Position numbers and translations under genes: made by a program
Shown here: positions 43,985 through 52,087 of the stretch, one piece after another
How positions within the stretch are numbered: position 1 is the stretch's first letter
Layout of the letters: every line of letters starts with the position of its first letter
The notes under the pieces: generated by a model
The model's database searches: none
What the model was told of the DNA's origin: nothing
Seen by the model: only the letters and a program-made list of their open reading frames with translations
From: Pseudomonas sp. GOM6
GTDB taxonomy: Bacteria; Pseudomonadota; Gammaproteobacteria; Pseudomonadales; Pseudomonadaceae
Reading direction: 5' to 3'
NCBI RefSeq assembly: GCF_029537485.1
Contig: NZ_JARPUS010000015.1
Location: 1 to 64,000, forward strand
Length of the DNA: 64,000 bases

Positions 43985-44695
43985 TCAGCGATAGGTGATG
44001 AGTTCCGGGGCCTTCAACAGCTCCAGATGCACACGGCTGTTGAAGGAAGCCAGGGTCACCTCGCTGCCGCGAAACTGCAGGCGCGAGAGTGAAGTGTTGA
44101 CGATCTGCCAGTTCATGTCGAACGCACTGCCTGCCGGCATACCGGTGACCAGATGCAGCAGGGCGGTAATGGTGCCACCGGAAGTGAACACGGCAATCCT
44201 GTCACCCCGCGCCGCCTGCGTCAGCAGGCGTTCAAGGCCGCCGCGCACGGTGTCGACGAAGCCCTGCCAGGTTTCATGGTTGGGCTGGTCGTACTGGCCG
44301 GTCACCCAGCGGTCGATGATGCGGGCGAACAGGTGTTGAAAGGCGGCGCGATGCTCCTTCGGGTTGCCGAGGATGGTCAGTGCGTCGGGCTCGTCCGGCA
44401 GCATGGCGGGGAGCAGGCCATGAATGACCGACTCGGCATCGAATTCGTTGAAGGCTGCATCGATTTCCAGCTCGGGGGCCGTCAGGCCTGCCGCAACACT
44501 GCGTTGCAAGGCGGCACTGGCAGTATGTTGCTGACGCCGTAGACTGCCGCTGACACAGCGATCGAAGCGGATTCCGAGTTCGGCAAGGTGATCGCCGAGG
44601 ACTTCGGCCTGGCGTACGCCGAGCGGTGACAGGACGTCATAGTCGTCGGCACCGAAAGAGGCCTGGCCGTGTCGAATGAGATAGATGCTACCCAC
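43985..44695 (-). CDS. Histidine phosphatase (phosphoglycerate-mutase-like) family
   Basis: A 236-residue protein starting with GTG 44695. The phosphohistidine motif RHGQ is at 8-11 (IYLIRHGQASFG), a second Arg-rich site follows at FDRCVSGSLRRQQHTA and the second catalytic His is in AVFTSGGTI region, where HGxxI is replaced by SGG. That replacement of the usual His weakens the prediction of full phosphatase activity. Probably first in a two-gene transcript with SCP2. Substrate unknown. Confidence 0.85.
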   Translation of the reverse strand: MGSIYLIRHGQASFGADDYDVLSPLGVRQAEVLGDHLAELGIRFDRCVSGSLRRQQHTASAALQRSVAAGLTAPELEIDAAFNEFDAESVIHGLLPAMLPDEPDALTILGNPKEHRAAFQHLFARIIDRWVTGQYDQPNHETWQGFVDTVRGGLERLLTQAARGDRIAVFTSGGTITALLHLVTGMPAGSAFDMNWQIVNTSLSRLQFRGSEVTLASFNSRVHLELLKAPELITYR

Positions 44696-44899
44696 GTCGC
44701 GTTAGTCCTGCCGGCTTGAAGTTTGGCGAGGGTATGGGCTGAGTCGGGCCTCTGTCAACGAAAAAACATACGCTTGTTTGAATGCTGGAATGGCGTGATG
44801 AAGCCTGTTCAGGCGATTGGCCTGGCATTGCCGGCACCGTTATGCTGCACAGGATTCACGCCCACGTGGGCAATGGAGATTGTTAGACAAGGGGGCTTT

Positions 44900-45922
44900 G
44901 TGGAGTTTTTGCTGGATTATGCGGATTTCCTACTGCGGACCCTGACCGTCCTGGTCGCGGTGATTGTGGTGCTGGTAACGATCGCGGCCCTGCGCAGCAA
45001 GGGGCGCGGCAAAGCGGCCGGTCAGCTGCAGGTGCAGCGACTCAATGATTTTTACAAGGCATTGCGCGAGCGACTCGAGCACGAGTTATTGGATAAGGCG
45101 CAGATGAAACAGCTGCGCAAGGCCGAAGCCAAGCAGGCCAAGTTGGAGAAGAAGCAGGGCCAGCACAAGCCGCGGGTGTTCGTGGTCGACTTCGATGGCG
45201 ACATCAAGGCCTCGGCGACCGACAACCTGCGTCACGAAGTCACCGCGCTGCTGAGTATGGCGACGGCTCAGGATGAAGTGGTGCTGCGCCTGGAGAGCGG
45301 CGGCGGCATGGTGCATGGCTACGGGCTGGCTGCCTCGCAACTGGCGCGCATTCGCCAGGCGGGTGTGCCATTGACGGTGTGTGTGGACAAGGTCGCAGCC
45401 AGTGGTGGTTACATGATGGCCTGCATCGGCGACAAGGTGTTGTCCGCGCCGTTCGCCATCCTCGGCTCCATCGGCGTGGTGGCGCAGCTGCCGAATATCC
45501 ACCGGTTGCTGAAGAAAAACGACATCGATGTCGAGATGCTTACCGCTGGCGAATACAAGCGTACCCTCACCGTGCTGGGCGAAAACACTGAAAAGGGGCG
45601 GGAGAAGTTCCAGGAAGATCTGGATACCACCCACGAACTGTTCAAGAACTTCGTGGCCCGCTACCGGCCACAACTGAATATCGACGAGATCGCCACGGGC
45701 GAGGTCTGGCTGGGGATTTCGGCGCTGAACAAGCACCTGGTGGACGAACTCAAGACCAGCGACGAGTATCTGGCCGAGCGTGCCCGTGAGGCGGAGCTGT
45801 TCCATCTGCATTTCGTGCAGAAGAAGAGCCTGCCGGAGCGCTTCGGCATCGCCGCCAGCGTCACGGTGGATCGACTGCTATTGAGCTGGTGGAGCCGGCT
45901 CAATCAACAACGTTTCTGGTAG
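44900..45922 (+). CDS. sohB: Inner-membrane serine peptidase SohB (S49)
   Basis: A 340-residue signal-peptide-peptidase-A-like protease. A single N-terminal helix (DFLLRTLTVLVAVIVVLVTI) anchors it; a charged coiled-coil follows (about 45-85), then the S49 domain with catalytic Ser in VAASGGYMMA and Lys in GEYKRTLT. I chose GTG 44900 (AAGGGGG just upstream), giving the usual family N-terminus; the frame is open for another 59 codons but upstream residues look non-family. It is probably transcribed with the AcuI-like gene that starts nine bases later. Confidence 0.92.
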   Translation: MEFLLDYADFLLRTLTVLVAVIVVLVTIAALRSKGRGKAAGQLQVQRLNDFYKALRERLEHELLDKAQMKQLRKAEAKQAKLEKKQGQHKPRVFVVDFDGDIKASATDNLRHEVTALLSMATAQDEVVLRLESGGGMVHGYGLAASQLARIRQAGVPLTVCVDKVAASGGYMMACIGDKVLSAPFAILGSIGVVAQLPNIHRLLKKNDIDVEMLTAGEYKRTLTVLGENTEKGREKFQEDLDTTHELFKNFVARYRPQLNIDEIATGEVWLGISALNKHLVDELKTSDEYLAERAREAELFHLHFVQKKSLPERFGIAASVTVDRLLLSWWSRLNQQRFW

Positions 45923-45930
45923 GAGGATGC

Positions 45931-46920
45931 ATGACAGCTTTCAAGGCTTTGTTGGTCACCGAGGAAAATGGCGCCTACGTACCGCAGGTGGTCGAGCGCC
46001 AGGTTGACGACCTGCCTGCCGGCGAGGTGCTGATCCGCGTGCACTACTCCTCACTCAACTACAAGGATGCGTTATCCGCCAGCGGCAACCGCGGGGTGAC
46101 CCGCCAGTTTCCGCACACCCCGGGCATCGACGCCGCAGGCGTGGTGGCGGAGTCCAGCGTTGCCGAGTTCGCCGCCGGTGATGAAGTGATCATTACTGGC
46201 TACGACCTGGGCATGAACACAGCCGGTGGCTTCGGCCAGTACATCCGCGTACCGGCTGCGTGGGTGATCAAGCGGCCCAAGGGCCTGAGTCTGCGTGAGG
46301 CCATGCTGCTCGGCACTGCCGGCCTGACCGCTGGCCTGTGCGTGGACAAGCTGGAACAGGCCGGTCTGACCCCGGCTGCCGGCCCGGTGCTGGTCACCGG
46401 AGCCACCGGTGGGGTGGGCAGTATCGCCGTAGCCCTGCTGGCACGCCTGGGCTACGACGTGGCGGCGTCTACCGGCAAGGCTGAGCAGGGTGAGTTCCTG
46501 CGTCAGCTCGGCGCCCGGCAGATCGTGTCCCGCGAGGAGCTGCAGGAAGGCAGTGAGAAGGCCATGCTCAAGGAGCGCTGGGCCGGTGCGGTGGACACCG
46601 TGGGCGGCGACATCCTGTTCAACGTGGTCAAGGCGCTGCGCTACGGAGCCAGTGCCGCCTGTTGCGGGCTGACGGCGGGCATGGGCTTCAAGGGCAGTGT
46701 GGCACCCTTCATCCTGCGTGGGGTCAACCTGCTGGGCGTGGATTCGGTGGAGCTGCCGCTGGTGGTCAAGGCTTCCATGTGGGACAAGCTGTCGCTGCAG
46801 TGGAAGCTCGGCAACCTGGAAAGCCTGGCCGAAGAGGTGAGCCTGGAGCAGTTGCCTAAGGCCATCGAGCAGATACTCGCCGGCAAGATGGTCGGCCGGG
46901 TGCTGGTCAATCTCGGCTGA
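45931..46920 (+). CDS. AcuI/YhdH-type NADPH-dependent acryloyl-CoA reductase/quinone oxidoreductase
   Basis: A 329-residue zinc-free medium-chain dehydrogenase. HYSSLNYKDALSASG, FPHTPGIDAAGVV and the Rossmann motif VLVTGATGGVGSIAVALLARLGY are typical of the YhdH/YhfP (AcuI) branch, and no structural zinc Cys cluster is seen. Characterised AcuI enzymes reduce acryloyl-CoA to propionyl-CoA. TAGGAGG lies five bases before ATG 45931. It follows sohB by eight bases and is ended by a bidirectional terminator. Confidence 0.9.
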   Translation: MTAFKALLVTEENGAYVPQVVERQVDDLPAGEVLIRVHYSSLNYKDALSASGNRGVTRQFPHTPGIDAAGVVAESSVAEFAAGDEVIITGYDLGMNTAGGFGQYIRVPAAWVIKRPKGLSLREAMLLGTAGLTAGLCVDKLEQAGLTPAAGPVLVTGATGGVGSIAVALLARLGYDVAASTGKAEQGEFLRQLGARQIVSREELQEGSEKAMLKERWAGAVDTVGGDILFNVVKALRYGASAACCGLTAGMGFKGSVAPFILRGVNLLGVDSVELPLVVKASMWDKLSLQWKLGNLESLAEEVSLEQLPKAIEQILAGKMVGRVLVNLG

Positions 46921-46934
46921 TCAGCTGTGTTGGG

Positions 46935-46961
46935 AAAAGGCCCGGTCGATCCGGGCCTTTT
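46935..46961. terminator. Bidirectional terminator AcuI-like / DUF4442
   Basis: AAAAGGCCCGG (46935-46945), a 5-base loop and CCGGGCCTTTT (46951-46961) between convergent genes. Confidence 0.88.
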
Positions 46962-46972
46962 CATTTGTACCC

Positions 46973-47410
46973 TCAGGCCCGGCTGACGTACATGGTGATG
47001 TCGGCACGAAATACCGGCTTCTCGCCAACATAGGCCATGACCGGCACTTTCACGTCTCCCGTCTGGCTCCAGTCGATGGCGCTGCCATCGGCCACGGCCC
47101 GGATATCGCCATCGGCCTTGGCCAGGTATTCCACCGTCATGCCGCGCGGAATCCAGCGATGGCCTGCGGGAATCGAGGCGTCGGTCATGGTGCCGGCGGC
47201 CAACTCGGCGGCGTTGCACAGGGCAATGGCATGCACGGTGCCGATGTGATTGAGCACCTCGCGGCGCTTGGGAAAAGTGACTTCGGCGTAGCCCGGGCGC
47301 AGCTCGACGAACTGCGGGGCGATGCTGGCGAAGTAGGGCGCGACCTGACCGATCATGGCGCTGAACTGGGTCGGGCCGACCTGCTGGTACATCTGCATCA
47401 TCTGACTCAT
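46973..47410 (-). CDS. DUF4442 hotdog-fold protein (thioesterase-like)
   Basis: A 145-residue protein with the PaaI/DUF4442 hotdog pattern: VELRPGYAEVTFPKRREVLNHIGTVHAIALCNAAELAAGTMTD, where N-H-x-GTVHA and the central helix form the active-site region. Probably hydrolyses or binds an acyl-CoA. AGGAA precedes ATG 47410. The gene is divergent from a TetR regulator with a palindrome between them, so the regulator probably controls it. Confidence 0.85.
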   Translation of the reverse strand: MSQMMQMYQQVGPTQFSAMIGQVAPYFASIAPQFVELRPGYAEVTFPKRREVLNHIGTVHAIALCNAAELAAGTMTDASIPAGHRWIPRGMTVEYLAKADGDIRAVADGSAIDWSQTGDVKVPVMAYVGEKPVFRADITMYVSRA

Positions 47411-47479
47411 GGGGATTCCTGCACTGGGATTGAAGAGAAGTGCGCGCCCGGGCAGTATACGATTAACAGAACTAAATTA

Positions 47480-47494
47480 TAGAAAATAATTCTA
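47480..47494. promoter_or_regulatory. AT-rich palindrome between DUF4442 and TetR genes
   Basis: TAGAA-AATAA-TTCTA, a perfect 5-bp inverted repeat in an unusually AT-rich stretch in the 102-bp divergent intergenic region, 18 bases before the TetR start. A likely operator for the TetR protein acting on both promoters. Confidence 0.45.
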
Positions 47495-47512
47495 GATTGC
47501 TAAGGAGGCCCG

Positions 47513-48091
47513 ATGGCCCGCCGTTCTCGCAAGGACGAAATCCTCCAGGCCGCGCTGAGCTGTTTCACGGAGCACGGGGTGGATGCGACCACCATCGAGA
47601 TGATCCGTCATCGCTCCGGGGCCAGTATTGGCAGTCTCTATCACCACTTCGGCAACAAGGAGCGCATCATCGGCGCCCTGTATCTGGCCGGTACCGCGCA
47701 ATACGCGGCGCTGCTCGCCGAAGGCTTCAGCCGTGCCGACTCCGCCGAAGCCTGTGTGCGGCTGTTGGTGGTCAGTTACATCGATTGGGTGGTGGCCAAC
47801 CCGGACTGGGCGCGTTTCATTCTGCACACCCGCGGTCGGGTGGAGGCGAGCGAGATGGGCGAGGCGCTGCGCGAGGCCAACCGCGAACATTACCAGCGCA
47901 TCGCCGATGCCCTGGATGGCTATCGCAAGGAGGGCCTGTTCAAGGCCATGCCGGCCGACTGCTTCGCCTCGGTAATCATCGGTCCGACCCACGACTTTGC
48001 CCGCAACTGGCTGGCGGGACGCACGACCAGTGAGCTGAGCGAGTGTCGCGAACTGCTGGCGCAGATTGCCTGGGATGCGGTGAAGGCCTGA
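47513..48091 (+). CDS. TetR-family transcriptional regulator
   Basis: A 192-residue protein. The N-terminal helix-turn-helix (ILQAALSCFTEHGVDATTIEMIRHRSGASIGSLYHHFGNKERII) is canonical TetR; the C-terminal ligand domain (about 60-192) resembles acyl-CoA or lipophilic-ligand sensors. GGAGG lies six bases before ATG 47513. Divergent from DUF4442 with a palindrome in between, implying autoregulation and control of the hotdog protein. The inducer is unknown. Confidence 0.92.
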   Translation: MARRSRKDEILQAALSCFTEHGVDATTIEMIRHRSGASIGSLYHHFGNKERIIGALYLAGTAQYAALLAEGFSRADSAEACVRLLVVSYIDWVVANPDWARFILHTRGRVEASEMGEALREANREHYQRIADALDGYRKEGLFKAMPADCFASVIIGPTHDFARNWLAGRTTSELSECRELLAQIAWDAVKA

Positions 48092-48128
48092 GCCGTCGAG
48101 CTACGGCACCATTACGCCCTTCGCAAAT

Positions 48129-48155
48129 AAAAAGCCCCGCAGTGCGGGGCTTTTT
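48129..48155. terminator. Bidirectional terminator TetR / DUF934
   Basis: AAAAAGCCCCGC (48129-48140), loop AGT and GCGGGGCTTTTT (48144-48155) between convergent genes. Confidence 0.9.
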
Positions 48156-48167
48156 CATGGAGCCGGA

Positions 48168-48665
48168 TCAGGCGCGGCGGCGGAACAGCGGCAGCGGTTG
48201 GTCGGTGGAGGCCTGGTAGACCTCGCTGAACTCCTCGAAGGCTTTCAGCGCATCGACCGGGTCCTTGTCCGCGCGCAGGGCGAAGGCGTCGAAGCCTACG
48301 CGCTGGTACGAGAACAGCTGGTCGCGCAGCACGTCGCCGATGGCGCGCAACTCGCCCTTGTAGCCATAGCGGTTGCGCAGCAGGTAGGCGCTGGAGCAGT
48401 GGCGGCCGTCGGTAAAGGCGGGGAAGTTGAGGGCGATGACCTGGAAGCTGTCCAGATCAGCGACGATTTCCTCGATTTCTTCGCCCGCTTCCAGCCATAC
48501 GCCCAAGCCGCCGTCACGGGCCCTCAGCGCATGCGCGTGTTCGCGCCACAGGGCCAGCGGCACGATCAGATCGTCGCTGTTGCTGATGCTTTCGAGCGTG
48601 ACGTCGGCTGGCAGCAGGTGCCAGGTTTCGTCGATGATCTGCCCGTTCTTAATGATTCGCTGCAT
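48168..48665 (-). CDS. DUF934 protein linked to sulfite reductase
   Basis: A 165-residue cytoplasmic protein found downstream of haemoprotein sulfite reductase in many Pseudomonas; family DUF934. Characteristic stretches are IIKNGQIIDETWHLL, VPLALWREHAHAL, FPAFTDGRHCSSAYLLR and GFDAFALRADKDP. It is thought to assist assimilatory sulfate reduction, but the biochemical role is unknown. It overlaps cysI by 17 bases (ATG 48665), so it is co-translated with the enzyme. Its transcript ends at the terminator at 48129. Confidence 0.9.
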   Translation of the reverse strand: MQRIIKNGQIIDETWHLLPADVTLESISNSDDLIVPLALWREHAHALRARDGGLGVWLEAGEEIEEIVADLDSFQVIALNFPAFTDGRHCSSAYLLRNRYGYKGELRAIGDVLRDQLFSYQRVGFDAFALRADKDPVDALKAFEEFSEVYQASTDQPLPLFRRRA

Positions 48666-50307
48666 AGACGCGCTCCTTGAACGGGTCGATACCGACACGG
48701 CGGAAGGTGTCGAGGAAAGTTTCTTCTTCAGTGCGCTGCTCGACATAGACCTTGATCAGCTTGTCGATGACGTCGGCCATTTCCTCCTGGGCGAAGGACG
48801 GGCCGAGGATCTGCGCCAGGCTAGCCTCACGACCGGCGCTGCCGCCGAGGGATACCTGGTAGAACTCCTGGCCCTTCTTGTCCACGCCGAGGATGCCGAT
48901 GTGGCCAACGTGGTGGTGGCCACAGGCGTTCATGCAACCAGAGATGTTCAGGTCGAGGTCGCCGATGTCGAACAGGTAGTCGAGGTCGTCGAAGCGACGC
49001 TGGATGGCCTCGGCAACCGGGATCGACTTGGCGTTGGCCAGCGAGCAGAAGTCGCCGCCCGGGCAGCATATGATATCGGTCAGCAGGCCCACGTTCGGCG
49101 TGGCGAAGCCCAGTTCGCGCAGCTCGCCCCACAGGGTGAACAGCTGCTGCTGCTCGACGTCGGCGAGGATGATGTTCTGGTTGTGGCTGTTGCGCACCTC
49201 GCCAAAGCTGTAGCGATCGGCCAGGTCGGCGATGGCGTCCAGCTGCTTGTCGGTGACATCACCTGGCGCGACGCCGGTCGGCTTCAGCGACAGGGTCACG
49301 GCAACGTAACCCGGCTGCTTGTGGGCAAAGGTGTTGCGTTGGCGCCAGCGGGCGAAGCCCGGGTGCTGGGCGTCGAGGGAGGCCAGTTCGGCGTCCTGAT
49401 CAGCCAGCGGGCGATACGCCGGGTCGACGAAGTGGGCGGAAACGCGGGCCACTTCGGCTTCGGTCAGGGTGGTCGGGCCATCCTTCAGGTGGGCGAACTC
49501 GGCCTCGACCTTCTCGGCGAAGACTTCCGGCGTCAGCGCCTTGACCAGGATCTTGATACGAGCCTTGTACTTGTTGTCACGACGGCCATAGCGGTTGTAC
49601 ACGCGCAGGATGGCGTCGAGGTAGCCCAGCAGGTGCTGCCAGGGCAGGAATTCCTTGATGAAGCTGCCGACGATCGGCGTACGGCCCAGGCCGCCGCCGA
49701 CCGAGACGCGGAAGCCAAGGTCGCCGGCTTCGTTGCGCACCGCTTCCAGGCCGATGTCGTGCACCTCGATGGCGGCACGGTCGCTCACGGCGCCATTGAC
49801 GGCGATCTTGAACTTGCGCGGCAGGTGGGTGAACTCGGGGTGGAAAGTCGACCACTGACGGATGATTTCGCACCAGGGGCGCGGATCGATGATTTCGTCC
49901 TTGGCCACGCCGGCGAACTGGTCAGTTGTGGTGTTGCGAATGCAGTTGCCGCTGGTTTGGATGGCATGCATCTGCACGGTGGCCAGCTCAGCAAGAATGT
50001 CCGGCACGTCTTCCAGTTCCGGCCAGTTGAACTGTACGTTCTGCCGAGTGCTGATGTGCGCGTAGCCTTTGTCGTAGTCGCGCGCGATCTTGGCCATCAT
50101 GCGTACCTGGGCCGAGGACATCAGGCCGTAAGGCACGGCCACGCGCAGCATGGGCGCGAAGCGCTGGATATAGAGACCGTTCTGCAGGCGCAGCGGGCGG
50201 AATTCCTCGCCGGACAGCTCGCCGGCCAGGTAGCGGCGGGTCTGGTCGCGGAACTGCTTGACGCGGTCCTCGACAATCCGCTGATCGTATTCGTCGTAAA
50301 CGTACAT
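48649..50307 (-). CDS. cysI: Assimilatory sulfite (nitrite) reductase haemoprotein
   Basis: Reduces sulfite to sulfide with siroheme and a [4Fe-4S] cluster. The 552 residues have two ferredoxin-like half domains and the two-part cluster motif CCPGGDFCSL (about 415-424) and SGCMNACGHHHVGH (about 456-469), with TRQNVQFNWPELEDVPDILAELA in the N-terminal half. In the P. aeruginosa chromosome the cysI-DUF934 pair has the same order. No separate CysJ is adjacent; these enzymes typically take electrons from ferredoxin or NADPH-linked partners. Start ATG 50307. The upstream 230 bases carry direct repeats possibly bound by CysB. Confidence 0.93.
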   Translation of the reverse strand: MYVYDEYDQRIVEDRVKQFRDQTRRYLAGELSGEEFRPLRLQNGLYIQRFAPMLRVAVPYGLMSSAQVRMMAKIARDYDKGYAHISTRQNVQFNWPELEDVPDILAELATVQMHAIQTSGNCIRNTTTDQFAGVAKDEIIDPRPWCEIIRQWSTFHPEFTHLPRKFKIAVNGAVSDRAAIEVHDIGLEAVRNEAGDLGFRVSVGGGLGRTPIVGSFIKEFLPWQHLLGYLDAILRVYNRYGRRDNKYKARIKILVKALTPEVFAEKVEAEFAHLKDGPTTLTEAEVARVSAHFVDPAYRPLADQDAELASLDAQHPGFARWRQRNTFAHKQPGYVAVTLSLKPTGVAPGDVTDKQLDAIADLADRYSFGEVRNSHNQNIILADVEQQQLFTLWGELRELGFATPNVGLLTDIICCPGGDFCSLANAKSIPVAEAIQRRFDDLDYLFDIGDLDLNISGCMNACGHHHVGHIGILGVDKKGQEFYQVSLGGSAGREASLAQILGPSFAQEEMADVIDKLIKVYVEQRTEEETFLDTFRRVGIDPFKERVYAANH

Positions 50308-50417
50308 AAATGTCCTGTCATTCAGGCTGCTGCTTCATCGGCAGCTGAGGCTCGTTTCGCGCACGGCAACGCGCTCTGCTGGCAGAGGCGGGCACGATAA
50401 CAGCAACGCAATATGTG

Positions 50418-50458
50418 AAAAAGTGATGTTTTTATATATGCACTTCACTAAAAGTGAT
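50418..50458. promoter_or_regulatory. Direct repeats upstream of cysI
   Basis: AAAAGTGAT occurs at 50419-50427 and again at 50450-50458, 31 bases apart (about three helical turns), with the AT-rich TTTTTATATATG and an inverted CACTTCACT between them. The spacing and position upstream of cysI suggest a LysR-type (CysB-like) activator site. Confidence 0.4.
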
Positions 50459-50539
50459 AAGCGATGAGCTGACCTTGAGGGCGGAGCTAGCCTGGTCTTA
50501 ACTGCAAGGGGCCAATAATCACAAAACCAGGGGGCAACC

Positions 50540-50641
50540 ATGACCGAACAGGGTAATGATAGCGTCATCGATGCTTGGGCCATCTTCGCGCTGATCGTGA
50601 TCGTTGTGACCACCGCGGTGTTTTGGGTCAGCCACCAATAG
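50540..50641 (+). CDS. 33-residue single-pass membrane protein
   Basis: A very small protein (MTEQGNDSVIDAWAIFALIV...) with one transmembrane helix from about residue 13 to 30 and an N-terminal acidic, soluble stretch, so an inside-N or inside-C single-span peptide. AGGGGG lies six bases before ATG 50540. Upstream is a candidate promoter, TTGAGG (50475-50480), 17 bases, TTAACT (50498-50503). A strong intrinsic terminator follows at 50657-50690, so this looks like an independent transcription unit divergent from cysI. I recognise no family; it may be a small subunit or regulator of a membrane complex. Confidence 0.65.
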   Translation: MTEQGNDSVIDAWAIFALIVIVVTTAVFWVSHQ

Positions 50642-50656
50642 CCGTGTAGAGCGTCG

Positions 50657-50690
50657 AGCCAGCATTGGCTGATGGCCATGCTGGCTTTTT
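50657..50690 (+). terminator. Intrinsic terminator of the 33-residue gene
   Basis: AGCCAGCAT (50657-50665), a 12-base loop and ATGCTGGCT (50678-50686) followed by TTTTT. It starts 15 bases after the small gene's stop. Confidence 0.85.
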
Positions 50691-50712
50691 CATACCATCT
50701 TGGCTGGCGCTG

Positions 50713-50718
50713 TATAAT
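50713..50718 (+). promoter_or_regulatory. -10 element TATAAT of the binding-protein gene
   Basis: A perfect sigma70 -10 hexamer (TATAAT) sits 28 bases before the GTG start at 50746. The matching -35 (about 50690-50695, TCATAC) is weak. The location supports a start codon at or downstream of 50725. Confidence 0.5.
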
Positions 50719-50745
50719 CTGCGGGCATTTCGAGCCAGGTTGAAC

Positions 50746-51801
50746 GTGTTGCTACTTCGTACGCTATTAGTCAGCTTTCTTCTCTGTGGCTGGGCATCTG
50801 CTCAAGCTACCTCCGTGGTATTTCTCAACCCTGGCTATACCAACGAGCGTTTCTGGGTCGACTACAGCCGCTACATGGACGATGCAGCTGACGATCTGGG
50901 CATGCAGCTCGAAGTGCTCTACGGTCAGCGCGACGCCTCGAATATCCTGCGCCAGGCGCGGAGTGTGCTGGAGCGAAAACAGCCCCCCGATTACCTGATA
51001 TTCACCAACGAAATGTATACAGGGCCTGAAATTCTGAGGTTGTTCGAGGGTAGCGGTACTCGTCTTTTTTCCCTGCACAGCACCTTGACGCCTGAGCAGC
51101 AGTCACTGGTCGGTGGTACACGGGGTAAGTATCACAACTGGATTGGCAGCTTGGTGCCGAATGACGAAGAGGCCGGTTACCTGATGGCTTCCGCGCTGTT
51201 CAAACTGGCGCCTGATGGCGGGGAGTTGCTGGCGTTTTCCGGCGTGAAGAATACGCCCTCGGCCAGCCTGCGTGAGGCAGGCCTGCAGCGTGCCTTGGCA
51301 GAGCATCCACAGATCCGCTTACGCCAGCTTTTGTACGGCGAGTGGAAATATCAGCGTGCCTATGAGCAGGCCTTGGGCATATTGCCGCGTTACCCAGAGG
51401 TCAAACTGGTCTGGTCAACCAATGACGAGATGGCATTCGGGGTGATGCAGGCTGCCAAGGAGCAGGGGCGACAGCTGCTCTACACGGCGCTGAATAACTC
51501 CAAGGAGGCGCTGCAGGCGCGTATTTCAGGCAAGGCAGATGTATTGGCTCTCGGACATTTTCTGCTCGGCGGCTGCGCCATGGTCATGCTTTACGATCAT
51601 GCGCAGGGTCGTGATTTTGCCGAACGTGGGGGCAAGGATCAGATGGCTCGCTTGTTGCGTCTGGTGGATCGGCAGCAGGCGCTGCGATTGCAGGGGCGTC
51701 TGGCACGAGCTGACGTAGGGCTGGATTTCGGTCAGTTCAGTGCGACTCGGCATAGCGAACTGCATCGCTACAACTGCTCTATCGATAGCCTGCTGCGCTG
51801 A
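50746..51801 (+). CDS. Periplasmic sugar-type binding protein / sensory ligand protein
   Basis: A 351-residue exported protein with a signal peptide (LLLRTLLVSFLLCGWASA) and a type I periplasmic-binding fold (Peripla_BP_4-like): VVFLNPGYTNERFWVDYSRYMDDAADDLG, EAGYLMASALF, REAGLQRALAEHP and KLVWSTNDEMAFGVMQAAKEQG. No ABC transporter genes are adjacent, so it may serve a sensor kinase or chemoreceptor elsewhere. The TATAAT at 50713 fits GTG 50746 (AGG six bases upstream); longer starts upstream would fall outside the likely transcript. Monocistronic; convergent with DUF2970. Confidence 0.82.
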   Translation: MLLLRTLLVSFLLCGWASAQATSVVFLNPGYTNERFWVDYSRYMDDAADDLGMQLEVLYGQRDASNILRQARSVLERKQPPDYLIFTNEMYTGPEILRLFEGSGTRLFSLHSTLTPEQQSLVGGTRGKYHNWIGSLVPNDEEAGYLMASALFKLAPDGGELLAFSGVKNTPSASLREAGLQRALAEHPQIRLRQLLYGEWKYQRAYEQALGILPRYPEVKLVWSTNDEMAFGVMQAAKEQGRQLLYTALNNSKEALQARISGKADVLALGHFLLGGCAMVMLYDHAQGRDFAERGGKDQMARLLRLVDRQQALRLQGRLARADVGLDFGQFSATRHSELHRYNCSIDSLLR

Positions 51802-51803
51802 AC

Positions 51804-52022
51804 TCAGACACCCGCCAGGTGGAGTACCAACTTGACCAGGGCAAACAGCAGCAGAACGAATACCGCGGTACACAGCACCCCCAGCAGAATGAAATGACTG
51901 GGTTTGCCACGGCTGAAGTCACGCGCACGGTTCTTGCCGCTCTGCACGCCGAAGGCGGCCGCCAGGACGCTTTGCAGCATTTCGCGGAAGGTCAGTGGTT
52001 TATCGTCTTTATCGCTGTCCAT
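51804..52022 (-). CDS. DUF2970 small membrane protein
   Basis: A 72-residue protein with a short charged N-terminal part (KDDKPLTFREMLQSVLAAAFGVQSGKNRARDF) typical of DUF2970 and one transmembrane helix at the C-terminal end (HFILLGVLCTAVFVLLLFALVKLVLHL). Function unknown. ATG 52022; it is downstream of the lipase-foldase operon and may be transcribed with it, since only 65 bases separate the genes. Confidence 0.85.
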   Translation of the reverse strand: MDSDKDDKPLTFREMLQSVLAAAFGVQSGKNRARDFSRGKPSHFILLGVLCTAVFVLLLFALVKLVLHLAGV

Positions 52023-52087
52023 GAGTTGCCTCCTGAACACAGCCTAGCAGGTAGTTGTTAACCGTCTGCCAGGCCAGGAGGTGGCTT

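Noticed and set aside
48427-50400. A 657-codon plus-strand frame over cysI and DUF934
   Set aside because: Shadow of two real minus-strand genes with catalytic motifs.
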